Below are positions 16,643 through 25,299 of a DNA stretch of 54,367 bases, one piece after another (position 1 is the first letter of the stretch; every line of letters starts with the position of its first letter). The DNA lies in contig CAIYOY010000334.1 in assembly GCA_903927905.1 (NCBI GenBank), positions 1-54,367 on the forward strand, in the 5' to 3' direction. The DNA comes from an uncultured Verrucomicrobiales bacterium. Its GTDB lineage: Bacteria; Verrucomicrobiota; Verrucomicrobiia; Limisphaerales; Palsa-1400. Made by a program: the position numbers and the translations under genes. The notes under the pieces are model-generated. The model did not search any database. It was given only the letters and a program-made list of their open reading frames with translations, and was not told the origin of the DNA.

Positions 16643-18154
16643 CTACTCATTATACATGCCCGGGAGGGTAAAATGGAAGGTCGCACCTTTGCCCACTTCG
16701 GCTTCCACCCAGATGCGGCCCTGGTGCAGTTGGATGATGCGCTGGACGGTGGCCAGTCCGACGCCGGTGCCTTCAAATTCCTCGGCTCGATGCAACCGAT
16801 GGAAGACCCCGAAGAGTTTGTCGGCGTATTTCATGTTGAAACCGACGCCGTTGTCCCGGACAAAGACCGCCAGTTGCCCGTCGGCCATTTCCTGGCCGAG
16901 CTCGATGACGGCGTTGGCGCGGGGCCGGCTATATTTGACAGCGTTGGAGATGAGGTTGACGAAGATCTGTTTGATCAGGCCGGGATCGCCGGGCACGGTG
17001 GGCAGTGGAGCGATGCGCCATTCGACTTCCCGTTTACCCAATTCCATTCTGATTTCCGCAATGACTTCATCCACCACGGCATTGAGTTTGATCGGTTTGC
17101 GGACCATTTCGCCCCGGCCGACCCTGGAAAGGTTGAGCAGATCGTCCACCAGGTGGCCCATGTTTTGCGCGCCCTGGCGGATTTTGGTGATGTACTGGCG
17201 CAGCTCCGGCGGGACGCTGGTTTGGGCTTCTTCGTCCAGAATCTGGGCGAAGGCATCAATATGGCGCAGCGGAGCGCGGAGGTCGTGGGAGACGGAATAG
17301 GTGAAAGCTTCGAGTTCCTTGTTAATGGCGCCAAGCTCGGCGGTGCGGGACTGGACGCGGGCTTCCAGTTCAGCATTCAAATTGCGGATTTCGCCTTCGG
17401 CCGTTTTGGAGGCGAGGAGGGCTTCTTTCAGCCGGCCCTCGTTTTCCCGCAAGGCGGCATCACGCTGGTGGATCTGCGTGAGCATGTCGTTGAAGGCATC
17501 GGTGAACACGCCCAGTTCGTCGTTGCCATATTTTTGCGCGCGCACGAGGTAATCTTTATTGATTGAGACGGCTTTGGCGGTTTCGGCCAATTCAAGGATG
17601 GGCTGGGAAATGCTTTTTTGCAGCCAATGGGACAGAAAATAAGCGACCACGGACGAACCGATCAACACCAGAAAGGCCAAGCCCGCGTAAAGGCGGAAAC
17701 GCTGGTAAACCGGAGCCAGATCCGATTCAAGGAAGAGCGTGCCCAGTTGCTTGTTGTCCTCCTGCACCGGGAAAAACACCTTGAGCGAAGCCCCCTCAAA
17801 GACCGTGCCGATCTTTCCCGGCGACGGCGGGAAGGCGGAGGGCGGATCGCCGTTGGGGAAGTGGGCCAGCATTCGTCCGTCCCGGGTGTAGAGGCTGGCC
17901 AGGACAATGGAGCGCTCGGCCCGAAGCTTGGACAAGATTTCCGTGCCGGTCTTTTCATCATCAAAGGAAAGCGCCACCGTGCTGTTGGCCGCGATGATCT
18001 GGGCGATGGTCTGGGCGTTGCGAACCAGATTCCCCCGCAAGGTGATCACTTCATAAGAGATAAAAACCGCCGCCGTCAGCAACAGCACCACGCTGCTGGT
18101 CAGCATGATGACCGTGGTCAATTTCCTTTTGATGGGAACATTGTTCAGGTTCAT
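16643..18154 (-). CDS. Histidine kinase with CHASE8-like sensor and HAMP domain
   Basis: 503 residues. Transmembrane helix (about 13-36), a periplasmic domain (37-155) with the pattern AQIIAANSTVALSFDDEKTG and DGRMLAHFP, a second helix (156-176), HAMP (177-230), a coiled coil (230-285), HisKA with H290 in SVSHDLRAPLRH, and an ATPase domain with NLISNAVKYS, DNGVGF and GTGVGLATV. The periplasmic pattern matches the CHASE8 domain of YfiN-type diguanylate cyclases, which binds the inhibitor YfiR. Here the output is a kinase instead of GGDEF. Its start overlaps the stop of the YfiR-like gene by ATGA (18151-18154), so the two products are made together. Confidence 0.9.
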   Translation of the reverse strand: MNLNNVPIKRKLTTVIMLTSSVVLLLTAAVFISYEVITLRGNLVRNAQTIAQIIAANSTVALSFDDEKTGTEILSKLRAERSIVLASLYTRDGRMLAHFPNGDPPSAFPPSPGKIGTVFEGASLKVFFPVQEDNKQLGTLFLESDLAPVYQRFRLYAGLAFLVLIGSSVVAYFLSHWLQKSISQPILELAETAKAVSINKDYLVRAQKYGNDELGVFTDAFNDMLTQIHQRDAALRENEGRLKEALLASKTAEGEIRNLNAELEARVQSRTAELGAINKELEAFTYSVSHDLRAPLRHIDAFAQILDEEAQTSVPPELRQYITKIRQGAQNMGHLVDDLLNLSRVGRGEMVRKPIKLNAVVDEVIAEIRMELGKREVEWRIAPLPTVPGDPGLIKQIFVNLISNAVKYSRPRANAVIELGQEMADGQLAVFVRDNGVGFNMKYADKLFGVFHRLHRAEEFEGTGVGLATVQRIIQLHQGRIWVEAEVGKGATFHFTLPGMYNE

Positions 18155-18705
18155 TTGGGGCCGTGGCCAAGGGAAACGATTTCCGCCAGTTGCAATAATT
18201 TGGCGCTGATGGCCAGTTTGTCCGCCTTGGCGGCCTCCAGGTTGATGGCAAAACGCAATTTATTCTTCTCCGTAAAAAAGCGGATCATGCCGCCATGCTC
18301 AATGAAATCCGGGGCATCACCCACCGTGAGAACGCCCTTCCCTTTGAGCCCGGCCGCCTCCTGGCTGTGCGAAGAACTGACGAACAAAACATGGCAGTCC
18401 GTCACTTCACTGGCTTTGTTAAAGCGGCGGATCTCCAGCGGGCGGTTTTTGATCCGTTCGCCGGCGATGGTTTCGTCCAGGATTTTGCCGAATGGATCCT
18501 TGCCCAAGACGCCGATGACCAGTGGGCTGTTGGTTTCGGCAAAGGCGTTGGTCGGCCAATCCACAAACTGGGCGAAGTTGTAGAGGAAAACCGCTTTAAG
18601 TTTGTATTCGGGGGAAGGCTGCGCGCGGGCCGCCGGCCCCACAGTCAACAATAACAGGAGGATCGCCAAAAAACGGTGGTGACGGATGGAGGCTAAAATC
18701 GCCAT
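18151..18705 (-). CDS. YfiR/DUF4154-like periplasmic protein
   Basis: 184 residues with a signal peptide (FLAILLLLLTVGPAARA). The rest follows the YfiR family pattern: YKLKAVFLYNFAQFVDWP near the N-terminus, LVIGVLGKDPFG, CHVLFVSSS, GKGVLTVGDAPDF, GGMIRFF and NKLRFAINLEAA. Only one Cys remains (in the CHVLF segment), so the disulfides known in Pseudomonas YfiR cannot form. In that system YfiR keeps the membrane enzyme YfiN inactive from the periplasm. Here the linked CHASE8-HAMP kinase is the obvious partner. The start overlaps the receptor gene by 13 nt. Confidence 0.88.
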   Translation of the reverse strand: MAILASIRHHRFLAILLLLLTVGPAARAQPSPEYKLKAVFLYNFAQFVDWPTNAFAETNSPLVIGVLGKDPFGKILDETIAGERIKNRPLEIRRFNKASEVTDCHVLFVSSSHSQEAAGLKGKGVLTVGDAPDFIEHGGMIRFFTEKNKLRFAINLEAAKADKLAISAKLLQLAEIVSLGHGPK

Positions 18706-20642
18706 ACCGCCTTTCCGTAAAAGCCGCGTTCGATCTCCGAGCGGGTGGCGCTGGGAAAACTATATTCGGGATGTTGATCGTGGAGGAGGTTCTGGCCGAC
18801 GAGGGTTAATTCCAGATGATCATTGACCCGCCAGCCCAGGCGGGCGTCCAGTTCAAAATAAGCCGGAACACTGCCGAACTGGCCCCCGGAAAAATTTTTC
18901 AGGGTGTCCACCCAGCGCAAACGGGTGTCAAATTCCCATTGGTGCGGCAGATCAATGGCGGCGCCGACGGAGAATTGTTGCTGCGGATCTTGCGTTTCCA
19001 GCAGGGTATGGCTGGCATCGGTAAAACCGGGGAAGACGCTCAGTTCTTCTTTGAGCAGGGTGTAGCCGGCCTTTAAGCGCAGTTCCTCACTGACTTGCCA
19101 GGACCCATTCAGTTCGGCTCCGTAAGTCTGGCCATTCATGTTGTTGCCGATGATCGAAGGAGCGGGCGGCGGGACGGAACGGGTGCGGAGATGGTCGTAG
19201 TTGTTGTAGAAGGTGGAGGCCGTGAGGGTGACATTGGGATGAGGCCGGACGCGATAGCCCAGTTCGTACGCGTTGACCGTTTCAGAAATAAAATTGGGGC
19301 CGCCCGCAATGGTGTAGGGCGGGGTGGCGGGACGGAATTGATCCGCATCAAAGCGGGAAGGCGTGCGGACCGCCCGGGAAACGGCCGCCCAGATGGTTTG
19401 ATTGCTGGTGACGCCCCAACTGAGACGACCGCTGGGCTGGAATTCCCATTCGGTGTAATCGTTGTGTTCCAATTTGGTGCCGGGTGTGAAAGTCAGATTG
19501 TCGAACAGCTTGATTTCATCCTGGATGAAAGCGCTGAAAAGATTACGGTCCAAAACCGGAGGGAGAAAGGCGAGGGTGGGAGAGTTTTGGATCTTGTCAT
19601 GCGTGAAACGGTAGCCGAGACCCATGACCAGATTATTGCGTTCACCCGCCTGGAGGCGGTATTGGGCATCCAGATCATAGGTGTCAAGATATTCGGAGAG
19701 GTTGAGCCCGGTGATTCTGGTGCGGTCGGTGCGATCATAATACATCTGTAAACTGAAGGCGGAATCCTCGGTGAAGTTATGGGTCCAGCGGGTCAGGAGA
19801 TTTCCGCCGGTGATCTGACTATGCCCGCCCGGAGCCTGATCCAGGCTGCCGTCATAGATGTCGCCCTGCACCGTCACGGTGTTCTGCGGGGAAGCCTCCC
19901 AATCAATGCGAAAGCCGCCCTGCCCCTTGCGCCAGCCGTTGTTGGCATCGGCGCCGTTTCTCAAGACCGCGCTGTCGCGGTCAAAGAACTTGCCATAGAC
20001 ACGGTAATAGACATTGGTCGCCAGGACGCCGCCGTAACGCAATCCGCCGAACCCCCGCATTTCCGTGCCGCCGCCAGCTTCCAAGAGGAACCCCTGAGTA
20101 TCCTTGGCGCTTTTGCTCATGATGTTGATCACGCCATTGACTGCATTGGCTCCCCACAGGGTCGCGCCCGGTCCGCTGATGACTTCGATCCGGTCAATGT
20201 CTTCCATCAGATAATCCTGCACATCCCAAAAAACGCCGGAGTAGAGCGGCGTGTAAACTGAACGGCCATCAATCATGACGAGGAGTTTGTTGGCATAATT
20301 GCCGTTGAAACCGCGGGCGGTGATGGCCCACTGCTGGGCGTTGACCTGGGCCACTTGGAGATTATCGGCCAGGCGAAGGGCTTCCGGGATGCTGGAGGCT
20401 CCCGACCGGCGAATGTCGTCCTGGGTGATGACTTGAATGGCGGCGGGCGCGCGCCAATAAGGTTCCGGCCGTTTGGAAACCGAGGTGACATCCAAGTTCA
20501 TCAAATCTTCCAGGCTCAATTTTTTTAATTGCAGGGGCGAGGCGTTGGAGAGATTGGTTTGGGCGGACAAAGGCAGGGCCATGGCTAAAAAAATAGCCGC
20601 CCACCATGATCCTGTGGCACCCGCGAGTCGTTTGTTTTTCAT
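18693..20642 (-). CDS. TonB-dependent receptor (paralogue 2)
   Basis: 649 residues from the ATG at 20642, which is directly before a signal peptide (SWWAAIFLAMALPLSA); the frame runs open 144 nt further upstream but that part has no signal-like sequence. A plug domain follows, with LKKLSLEDLMNLDVTSVSK, VITQDDIRRSGASSIPEAL, GVFWDVQDYLMEDIDRIEVI and GPGATLWGANAVNGVINI, then a beta-barrel ending in an aromatic residue (KAVWRF). It sits in the outer membrane and would take up or sense a ligand with TonB energy. The shared plug and barrel motifs make it a duplicate of the gene upstream. The YfiR-like gene overlaps its 3' end. Confidence 0.92.
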   Translation of the reverse strand: MKNKRLAGATGSWWAAIFLAMALPLSAQTNLSNASPLQLKKLSLEDLMNLDVTSVSKRPEPYWRAPAAIQVITQDDIRRSGASSIPEALRLADNLQVAQVNAQQWAITARGFNGNYANKLLVMIDGRSVYTPLYSGVFWDVQDYLMEDIDRIEVISGPGATLWGANAVNGVINIMSKSAKDTQGFLLEAGGGTEMRGFGGLRYGGVLATNVYYRVYGKFFDRDSAVLRNGADANNGWRKGQGGFRIDWEASPQNTVTVQGDIYDGSLDQAPGGHSQITGGNLLTRWTHNFTEDSAFSLQMYYDRTDRTRITGLNLSEYLDTYDLDAQYRLQAGERNNLVMGLGYRFTHDKIQNSPTLAFLPPVLDRNLFSAFIQDEIKLFDNLTFTPGTKLEHNDYTEWEFQPSGRLSWGVTSNQTIWAAVSRAVRTPSRFDADQFRPATPPYTIAGGPNFISETVNAYELGYRVRPHPNVTLTASTFYNNYDHLRTRSVPPPAPSIIGNNMNGQTYGAELNGSWQVSEELRLKAGYTLLKEELSVFPGFTDASHTLLETQDPQQQFSVGAAIDLPHQWEFDTRLRWVDTLKNFSGGQFGSVPAYFELDARLGWRVNDHLELTLVGQNLLHDQHPEYSFPSATRSEIERGFYGKAVWRF

Positions 20643-20809
20643 GAGTCGTTGTTGGGTTCCGACGACACTAAATGATTGCTTGACCATTGATAGTAAGCCT
20701 TTTCGCGCGGCAACAGGCAACCTTTTTTCGAGCATATCCAAGGCTCGCACGAGCTGCTCTGACCGCCATGTTAAAGTGGTTTTCATTCGCGTAACCGTCC
20801 GATGCTTTG

Positions 20810-22813
20810 CTAAAATCGCAAGGTGACTTTTCCATAGACGCTGCGCTCAATTCCCTCACGGCTGGCGGTCGGAAATCCATATTCCGGATGCTGGCTGTGC
20901 AAAAGATTTTGGCCCACCAGTGAGAACTCCAACGATTTGGACGGATGCCAGCCGAGACGGGCATCCATTTCAAAATAGCTTGGGACCGTTCCGGGTGTGG
21001 CCAAGTTGTTATTGTGCAGAGTATCCACCCAGCGCAGACCGGCGTCGAGTTCGACCTGGGCCGAGAGATCCATAGAGGAACGGAAAGAGAATTGTTGTTG
21101 AGGATCGGCGGTTTCGTTGAGGGTATGGCTGGCGTCCACCTGGCCGGGTTTGACCCGGAGGTCTTCCTTGAGCAGATCGTAACCTACATGCAATCGCCAC
21201 CAATCCAGCACCTGCCAGGTGGCGCTGAGTTCCAAGCCATAAGTCCGCCCTTCGAGATTATTGTGAAAGACGAGAGGAAAGATGAATGGAAGTGTGATCG
21301 TCGTGCTGCGCACATGGTCATAATCATTATAGAATAATGAAACTGAGGCGGAAACGTTGGTTGCCACTTGGGCCCGATACCCTGCTTCATAAGCAATCAC
21401 GGTTTCGGAGACATAATTAGGACCGCCACCGCTTAAAATACTGTTCGGAAGAGGCCCCGGCAGTCCGGTGGGTTCGCGCAAGTCCCGATCAATCCGGGAA
21501 GGAGTGCGAACGGCTCGCGAAACCGCGCTCCAAAGCATGTGTTTTTGGGTGACATTCCATTGCAGACGTCCGCTCGGCTCGAGTTCAAACCCGGTGTAGT
21601 CATTGTGTTCGACCTTAGTGCCGAGGGTCAGAGATAAATTAGTCGCCAGCCTGATTTCATCCTGAACGAAGGCGCTGAACAAGTTGTGATCCAGTTGTGG
21701 CGGCAAAAAGGCAACGGAAGGCGCGTTTTGCAACGAGTCGTGGGTAAAGCGGTAACCAAAACCCCAGACAAACTGATGATGCTCACCCAAACCAAAGCGA
21801 TGCTGGAAATCAAGGTCGTAAGTATCAAGATCATCCTTTAAATTACCCGCCGGCTCCAAAAGAACTTTAGGCTTGGGTGAGCCCAAGTGGGTGTGGTCGT
21901 AATACAATTGCAGGCTGGTGTCTGATTCCTCCGAGATGGTGTGGATCCATCGGCCCAGCAAGTTGCCACCGGACATTTTGCTGACCTTGCGGGTGAGATC
22001 ATTTTCATCGCTGTCGTAAAGATCACCTTGCAAAGTCAGCTTGTTCTGGTCGGAACGTTCGGCATCAATACGAAATCCGCCCTGCCCCATGCGCCAATCG
22101 TCACCCGCATTTTTTCCATTGAGCAAGTCTTCACTGGCCCGATCCTGATATTTGCCATAGACCCGTAAATAAACGTTGGACGCCAGAGTGCTGCCGTAAC
22201 GCATCCCGGCGAAATCTTGCAAGGACGACCCGCCGCCGGTTTCCAGAAAAAATCCCTGGGTATCTTTGGCGCTTTTGGTGGTGATGTTGATCACGCCGTT
22301 GACCGCGTTGGCCCCCCACAACGTGCCACCAGGACCGCTGATCACTTCGATGCGATCAATATCTTCCAGCAAATAATCCTGCGCTCCCCAAAAAACGCCG
22401 GAAAAGAGCGGGGTGTAAACGGTCCGCCCATCAATCAGGACGAGGAGTTTATTGGCCAGGTCGGTATTAAAACCACGGGCGCTGATGCCCCAGTCATGGG
22501 AATTTTTCTGGGCCACTTCCAAATTATCGGCCAATCGCAAGGCCTCGGGAATACTGGAAGCGCCGGTCCGGCGAATATCGTCGCCGGTGACGACTTGAAT
22601 GGCAGACGGGGCCTGCCGCAACGGCTCGGCCCGCCGGGCCACGGAGGTGACGTCCAGATTCATCAACTCCTCCAAGCTGAGTTTTTTTAATTGCTCGGGG
22701 GATTTTTCAGTCAGATTGGTCTGGGCGCAAAGGCGGGTGGCGCAAAGCAAAAGTAAAAAGGCGGACTGGAGTTTTGCGGCTCCGGCCAAACAAACGATTG
22801 GTCTCATTTTCAT
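20810..22813 (-). CDS. TonB-dependent receptor (paralogue 1)
   Basis: 667 residues; the ATG at 22813 has a good ribosome site (GGAG, 5 nt before). A signal peptide (LQSAFLLLLCATRLCA) leads to LKKLSLEELMNLDVTSVARR, a plug with VVTGDDIRRTGASSIPEAL and GPGGTLWGANAVNGVINI, and a barrel ending in VTLRF. It is the first gene of the operon; the second receptor starts 167 nt after its stop. The substrate is unknown. The pair shows long stretches of identity in the plug, with the barrel differing most in the loop regions, which suggests related but different ligands. Confidence 0.92.
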   Translation of the reverse strand: MKMRPIVCLAGAAKLQSAFLLLLCATRLCAQTNLTEKSPEQLKKLSLEELMNLDVTSVARRAEPLRQAPSAIQVVTGDDIRRTGASSIPEALRLADNLEVAQKNSHDWGISARGFNTDLANKLLVLIDGRTVYTPLFSGVFWGAQDYLLEDIDRIEVISGPGGTLWGANAVNGVINITTKSAKDTQGFFLETGGGSSLQDFAGMRYGSTLASNVYLRVYGKYQDRASEDLLNGKNAGDDWRMGQGGFRIDAERSDQNKLTLQGDLYDSDENDLTRKVSKMSGGNLLGRWIHTISEESDTSLQLYYDHTHLGSPKPKVLLEPAGNLKDDLDTYDLDFQHRFGLGEHHQFVWGFGYRFTHDSLQNAPSVAFLPPQLDHNLFSAFVQDEIRLATNLSLTLGTKVEHNDYTGFELEPSGRLQWNVTQKHMLWSAVSRAVRTPSRIDRDLREPTGLPGPLPNSILSGGGPNYVSETVIAYEAGYRAQVATNVSASVSLFYNDYDHVRSTTITLPFIFPLVFHNNLEGRTYGLELSATWQVLDWWRLHVGYDLLKEDLRVKPGQVDASHTLNETADPQQQFSFRSSMDLSAQVELDAGLRWVDTLHNNNLATPGTVPSYFEMDARLGWHPSKSLEFSLVGQNLLHSQHPEYGFPTASREGIERSVYGKVTLRF

Positions 22814-22958
22814 TAATCTCCACGGTTGGGTTGCGGAAACTTTGAACCAAATTTGGGTTTGTGTGATTGATTCAATACTTTATCGCTTTGCTTTGCAACA
22901 TCTTTTGCGCGGATTTTCCCCTTTAGCCTTTGGCTTTTAACCTTTAGCCTTCAATTTC

Positions 22959-25199
22959 ATGTCTCGTCACGCCAAAAATCGTCCGCCGGAACCATCCCAA
23001 AGGTGGCTCCGGGCCGGGATGGTTGTGCTTTTGGCGGTCGGGGCTGGAAGCTGGTTTTTAAGCACCCGGTCAATTTCGGAAAAAGTGGGAAAAAAAACGG
23101 TGGCGACATCATTCGCTGATTATGCCGGTCCGGAAAGTTGCCGGGCTTGTCATGCCAAGGAATATGAGCTTTACCAGAATTCCCATCACGCGCTGGCGGA
23201 ACGGGGGATTGATTCCGCTTTGGACAAAACGTTCTTTAAGGATCAAGTGGTTCATCATGGGACGCAGACGACGCAGGTTCGTTTTGCCGAGTTTCAAACG
23301 CAGGATAAAAAGATTTTTCCGCTGCAACGGGTCATCGGGGTGGCGCCGTTGCGGCAGTTTTTAACGCCGACTACGCAGGGCCGGTTGCAGGTCACGGAAC
23401 TCGCTGTGGATCCGGTGCGGGGGGATTGGTTTGATATTTTTGGTTCGGAAGACCGGCAATTCGGTGAATGGGGACATTGGACTGGACGGGGGATGAATTG
23501 GAACAGCATGTGCGCGGCGTGCCATAATACGGCGTTGCGGAAAAACTACGATCCGGTCAAGGACAGTTACACCACCGCCATGGCCGCACCGGCAGTGACT
23601 TGTGAAGCATGCCACGGGCCGATGGCGACGCACGCGCAGTGGCAGAAAAAAAATCCCCGGACAACGGCCATAGACCCGACGCTTAAATCATTTAATCGCG
23701 ACCAAGTATTGGACACGTGCGGGTCGTGCCATGCGCGGCGGGCGGAATTGACTGGTGAGTTTCAGCCGGGGGGAAGATTTCTCGATCATTACGTTCTGAC
23801 CATTCCGGATGATACGGATGTTTATTATCCCGACGGCCAGATTCACGATGAAGATTATGAATACGCGTCTTTCCTCGGCAGCAAGATGTATGCGGCGGGA
23901 GTGCGGTGCAGTGATTGTCATGAGCCACATTCGGGCAAGACGCGGGCGGTGGGGAATGAATTGTGCATGAAATGCCATGGCTTGCCCATCGCGCCTGCGC
24001 CCAAGATTGATCCGGCGGCGCACAGTCATCATGGAGTTAATTCGACGGGCGCGCTTTGTGTGAGTTGTCATATGCCGCAGACGACTTACATGCAACGGCA
24101 CGCGCGGCGCGATCATGGGTTCACCATTCCTGACCCGGAATTGACCAAACGCCTCAATATCCCGAACGCCTGCAATCGTTGTCACAAAGAGAAAAGCACG
24201 GATTGGGCGATTCAGAATGTGGAAAAATGGTATGGGCCGAAGATGAATCGTTCGACCCGCGACCGGGCCGAGGTGATCGCCGGAGCGCGGGCGGATCAAA
24301 ACGAAGCTTGGGAAAAAATCCTCGGCATGGTGTCAAAAGAAAAAATTCCGCTCTGGCGCGCGGTGGAAATCGGATTGCTTCGCAATCATGTCTCCGATCC
24401 AAAAGCGCGGCAAGCCATGCTGCAAGGTGCGATTGATGCCAGCGCGCTCGTTCGCGCCACGGCGGCGCGTTCGCTGGAAACACAAATTCTCCAGGGCGAC
24501 ACCGCCGCCGAAGAGCAGGTGCAAAAACTTCTGCAAGACCCGGTTCGTTCCGTGCGCGTGGAAGCGGCATGGACTTTGCGGGCGAAAATTGAAACTAATT
24601 CCACTGCGGGACAAGACCTGATGCTTTATCTCGCCCAAAACGCCGATCAACCCGCCGGCCTTTTACAGATCGGAACATTCCATTCTGATCGTGGAGAAAA
24701 CAACGAGGCACTCGGTGAGTTTCAACGCGCTGTGAATTGGGACCCGAATTCAGCGGTCTTGCATCATGCGCTGGCGGTGGGATTGAGCCTGAACAATCAA
24801 ACCGACAAAGCCGTGACGGAATTGCAAACCGCCTGCCGCCTCGCGCCGAACGAGCCGGAATATCATTTCAAACTCGCCCTCGCGCTGAACGAAACCGGCA
24901 AGCTGCCCGACGTCGTGGCCGAACTGGAGCGCGCTGTCAAACTTAGCCCACACTTCGGCCAGGCCTGGTATAATCTGGGACTGGCTCATGCTTCGCTGAA
25001 TGAGTTGGACACCGCGATAAAAGATTTGGAGCAGGCGGAATCGGCGGACCCTAATTCACCGCGCTTTCCTTACGCTCGCGCGACTATTTTGCTTCGGCTT
25101 CATCGGAATACGGAGGCTCGTCAGGCGGCAGAGAGGGCTTTGCAAATTGATCCATCTAACACGGAAGCGACAGCGTTATTGGAAAGCCTGACAAAATAA
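22959..25199 (+). CDS. Octaheme cytochrome c fused to HEAT and TPR repeats
   Basis: 746 residues with one N-terminal membrane helix (about 20-38) that serves as anchor or signal. Eight CxxCH heme sites follow, all in the first 420 residues: CRACH, CAACH, CEACH, CGSCH, CSDCH, CMKCH, CVSCH and CNRCH. Next come HEAT-like helices (VRATAARSLETQI, VRVEAAWTLRA), then at least four TPR units (about 570-740) such as HFGQAWYNLGLAHASLNELD. The protein would carry electrons in the periplasm and bind a partner through its repeats. It is divergent from the receptor operon across a 145-bp gap. Similar cytochrome c-TPR fusions occur in PVC and Acidobacteria genomes, as recalled. Confidence 0.9.
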   Translation: MSRHAKNRPPEPSQRWLRAGMVVLLAVGAGSWFLSTRSISEKVGKKTVATSFADYAGPESCRACHAKEYELYQNSHHALAERGIDSALDKTFFKDQVVHHGTQTTQVRFAEFQTQDKKIFPLQRVIGVAPLRQFLTPTTQGRLQVTELAVDPVRGDWFDIFGSEDRQFGEWGHWTGRGMNWNSMCAACHNTALRKNYDPVKDSYTTAMAAPAVTCEACHGPMATHAQWQKKNPRTTAIDPTLKSFNRDQVLDTCGSCHARRAELTGEFQPGGRFLDHYVLTIPDDTDVYYPDGQIHDEDYEYASFLGSKMYAAGVRCSDCHEPHSGKTRAVGNELCMKCHGLPIAPAPKIDPAAHSHHGVNSTGALCVSCHMPQTTYMQRHARRDHGFTIPDPELTKRLNIPNACNRCHKEKSTDWAIQNVEKWYGPKMNRSTRDRAEVIAGARADQNEAWEKILGMVSKEKIPLWRAVEIGLLRNHVSDPKARQAMLQGAIDASALVRATAARSLETQILQGDTAAEEQVQKLLQDPVRSVRVEAAWTLRAKIETNSTAGQDLMLYLAQNADQPAGLLQIGTFHSDRGENNEALGEFQRAVNWDPNSAVLHHALAVGLSLNNQTDKAVTELQTACRLAPNEPEYHFKLALALNETGKLPDVVAELERAVKLSPHFGQAWYNLGLAHASLNELDTAIKDLEQAESADPNSPRFPYARATILLRLHRNTEARQAAERALQIDPSNTEATALLESLTK

Positions 25200-25234
25200 A
25201 CGCAGGCCAACCATCCTTTCACCTGAAACAAGAA

Positions 25235-25273
25235 CCGCCCGGCGCCCCATTTTTCACGAGTCGCGCCGGGCGG
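25235..25273. terminator. Strong hairpin between convergent genes
   Basis: CCGCCCGGCGC and GCGCCGGGCGG pair perfectly over 11 bp around a 17-nt loop. On the minus strand the stem is followed by TTCTTGTTT. It lies between two converging stops and would end both transcripts. Confidence 0.75.
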
Positions 25274-25299
25274 TCTGTCAAATCATCATGAAACACTGA

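Noticed and set aside
20643-20786. Longer start of the second TonB receptor
   Set aside because: The frame is open, but the signal peptide begins only after the ATG at 20642, so the extension would bury it.
22890-22950. CCTTTAGCC-type repeats before the cytochrome gene as an operator
   Set aside because: The copies are short, irregularly spaced and not symmetric, so they may be simple low-complexity sequence.
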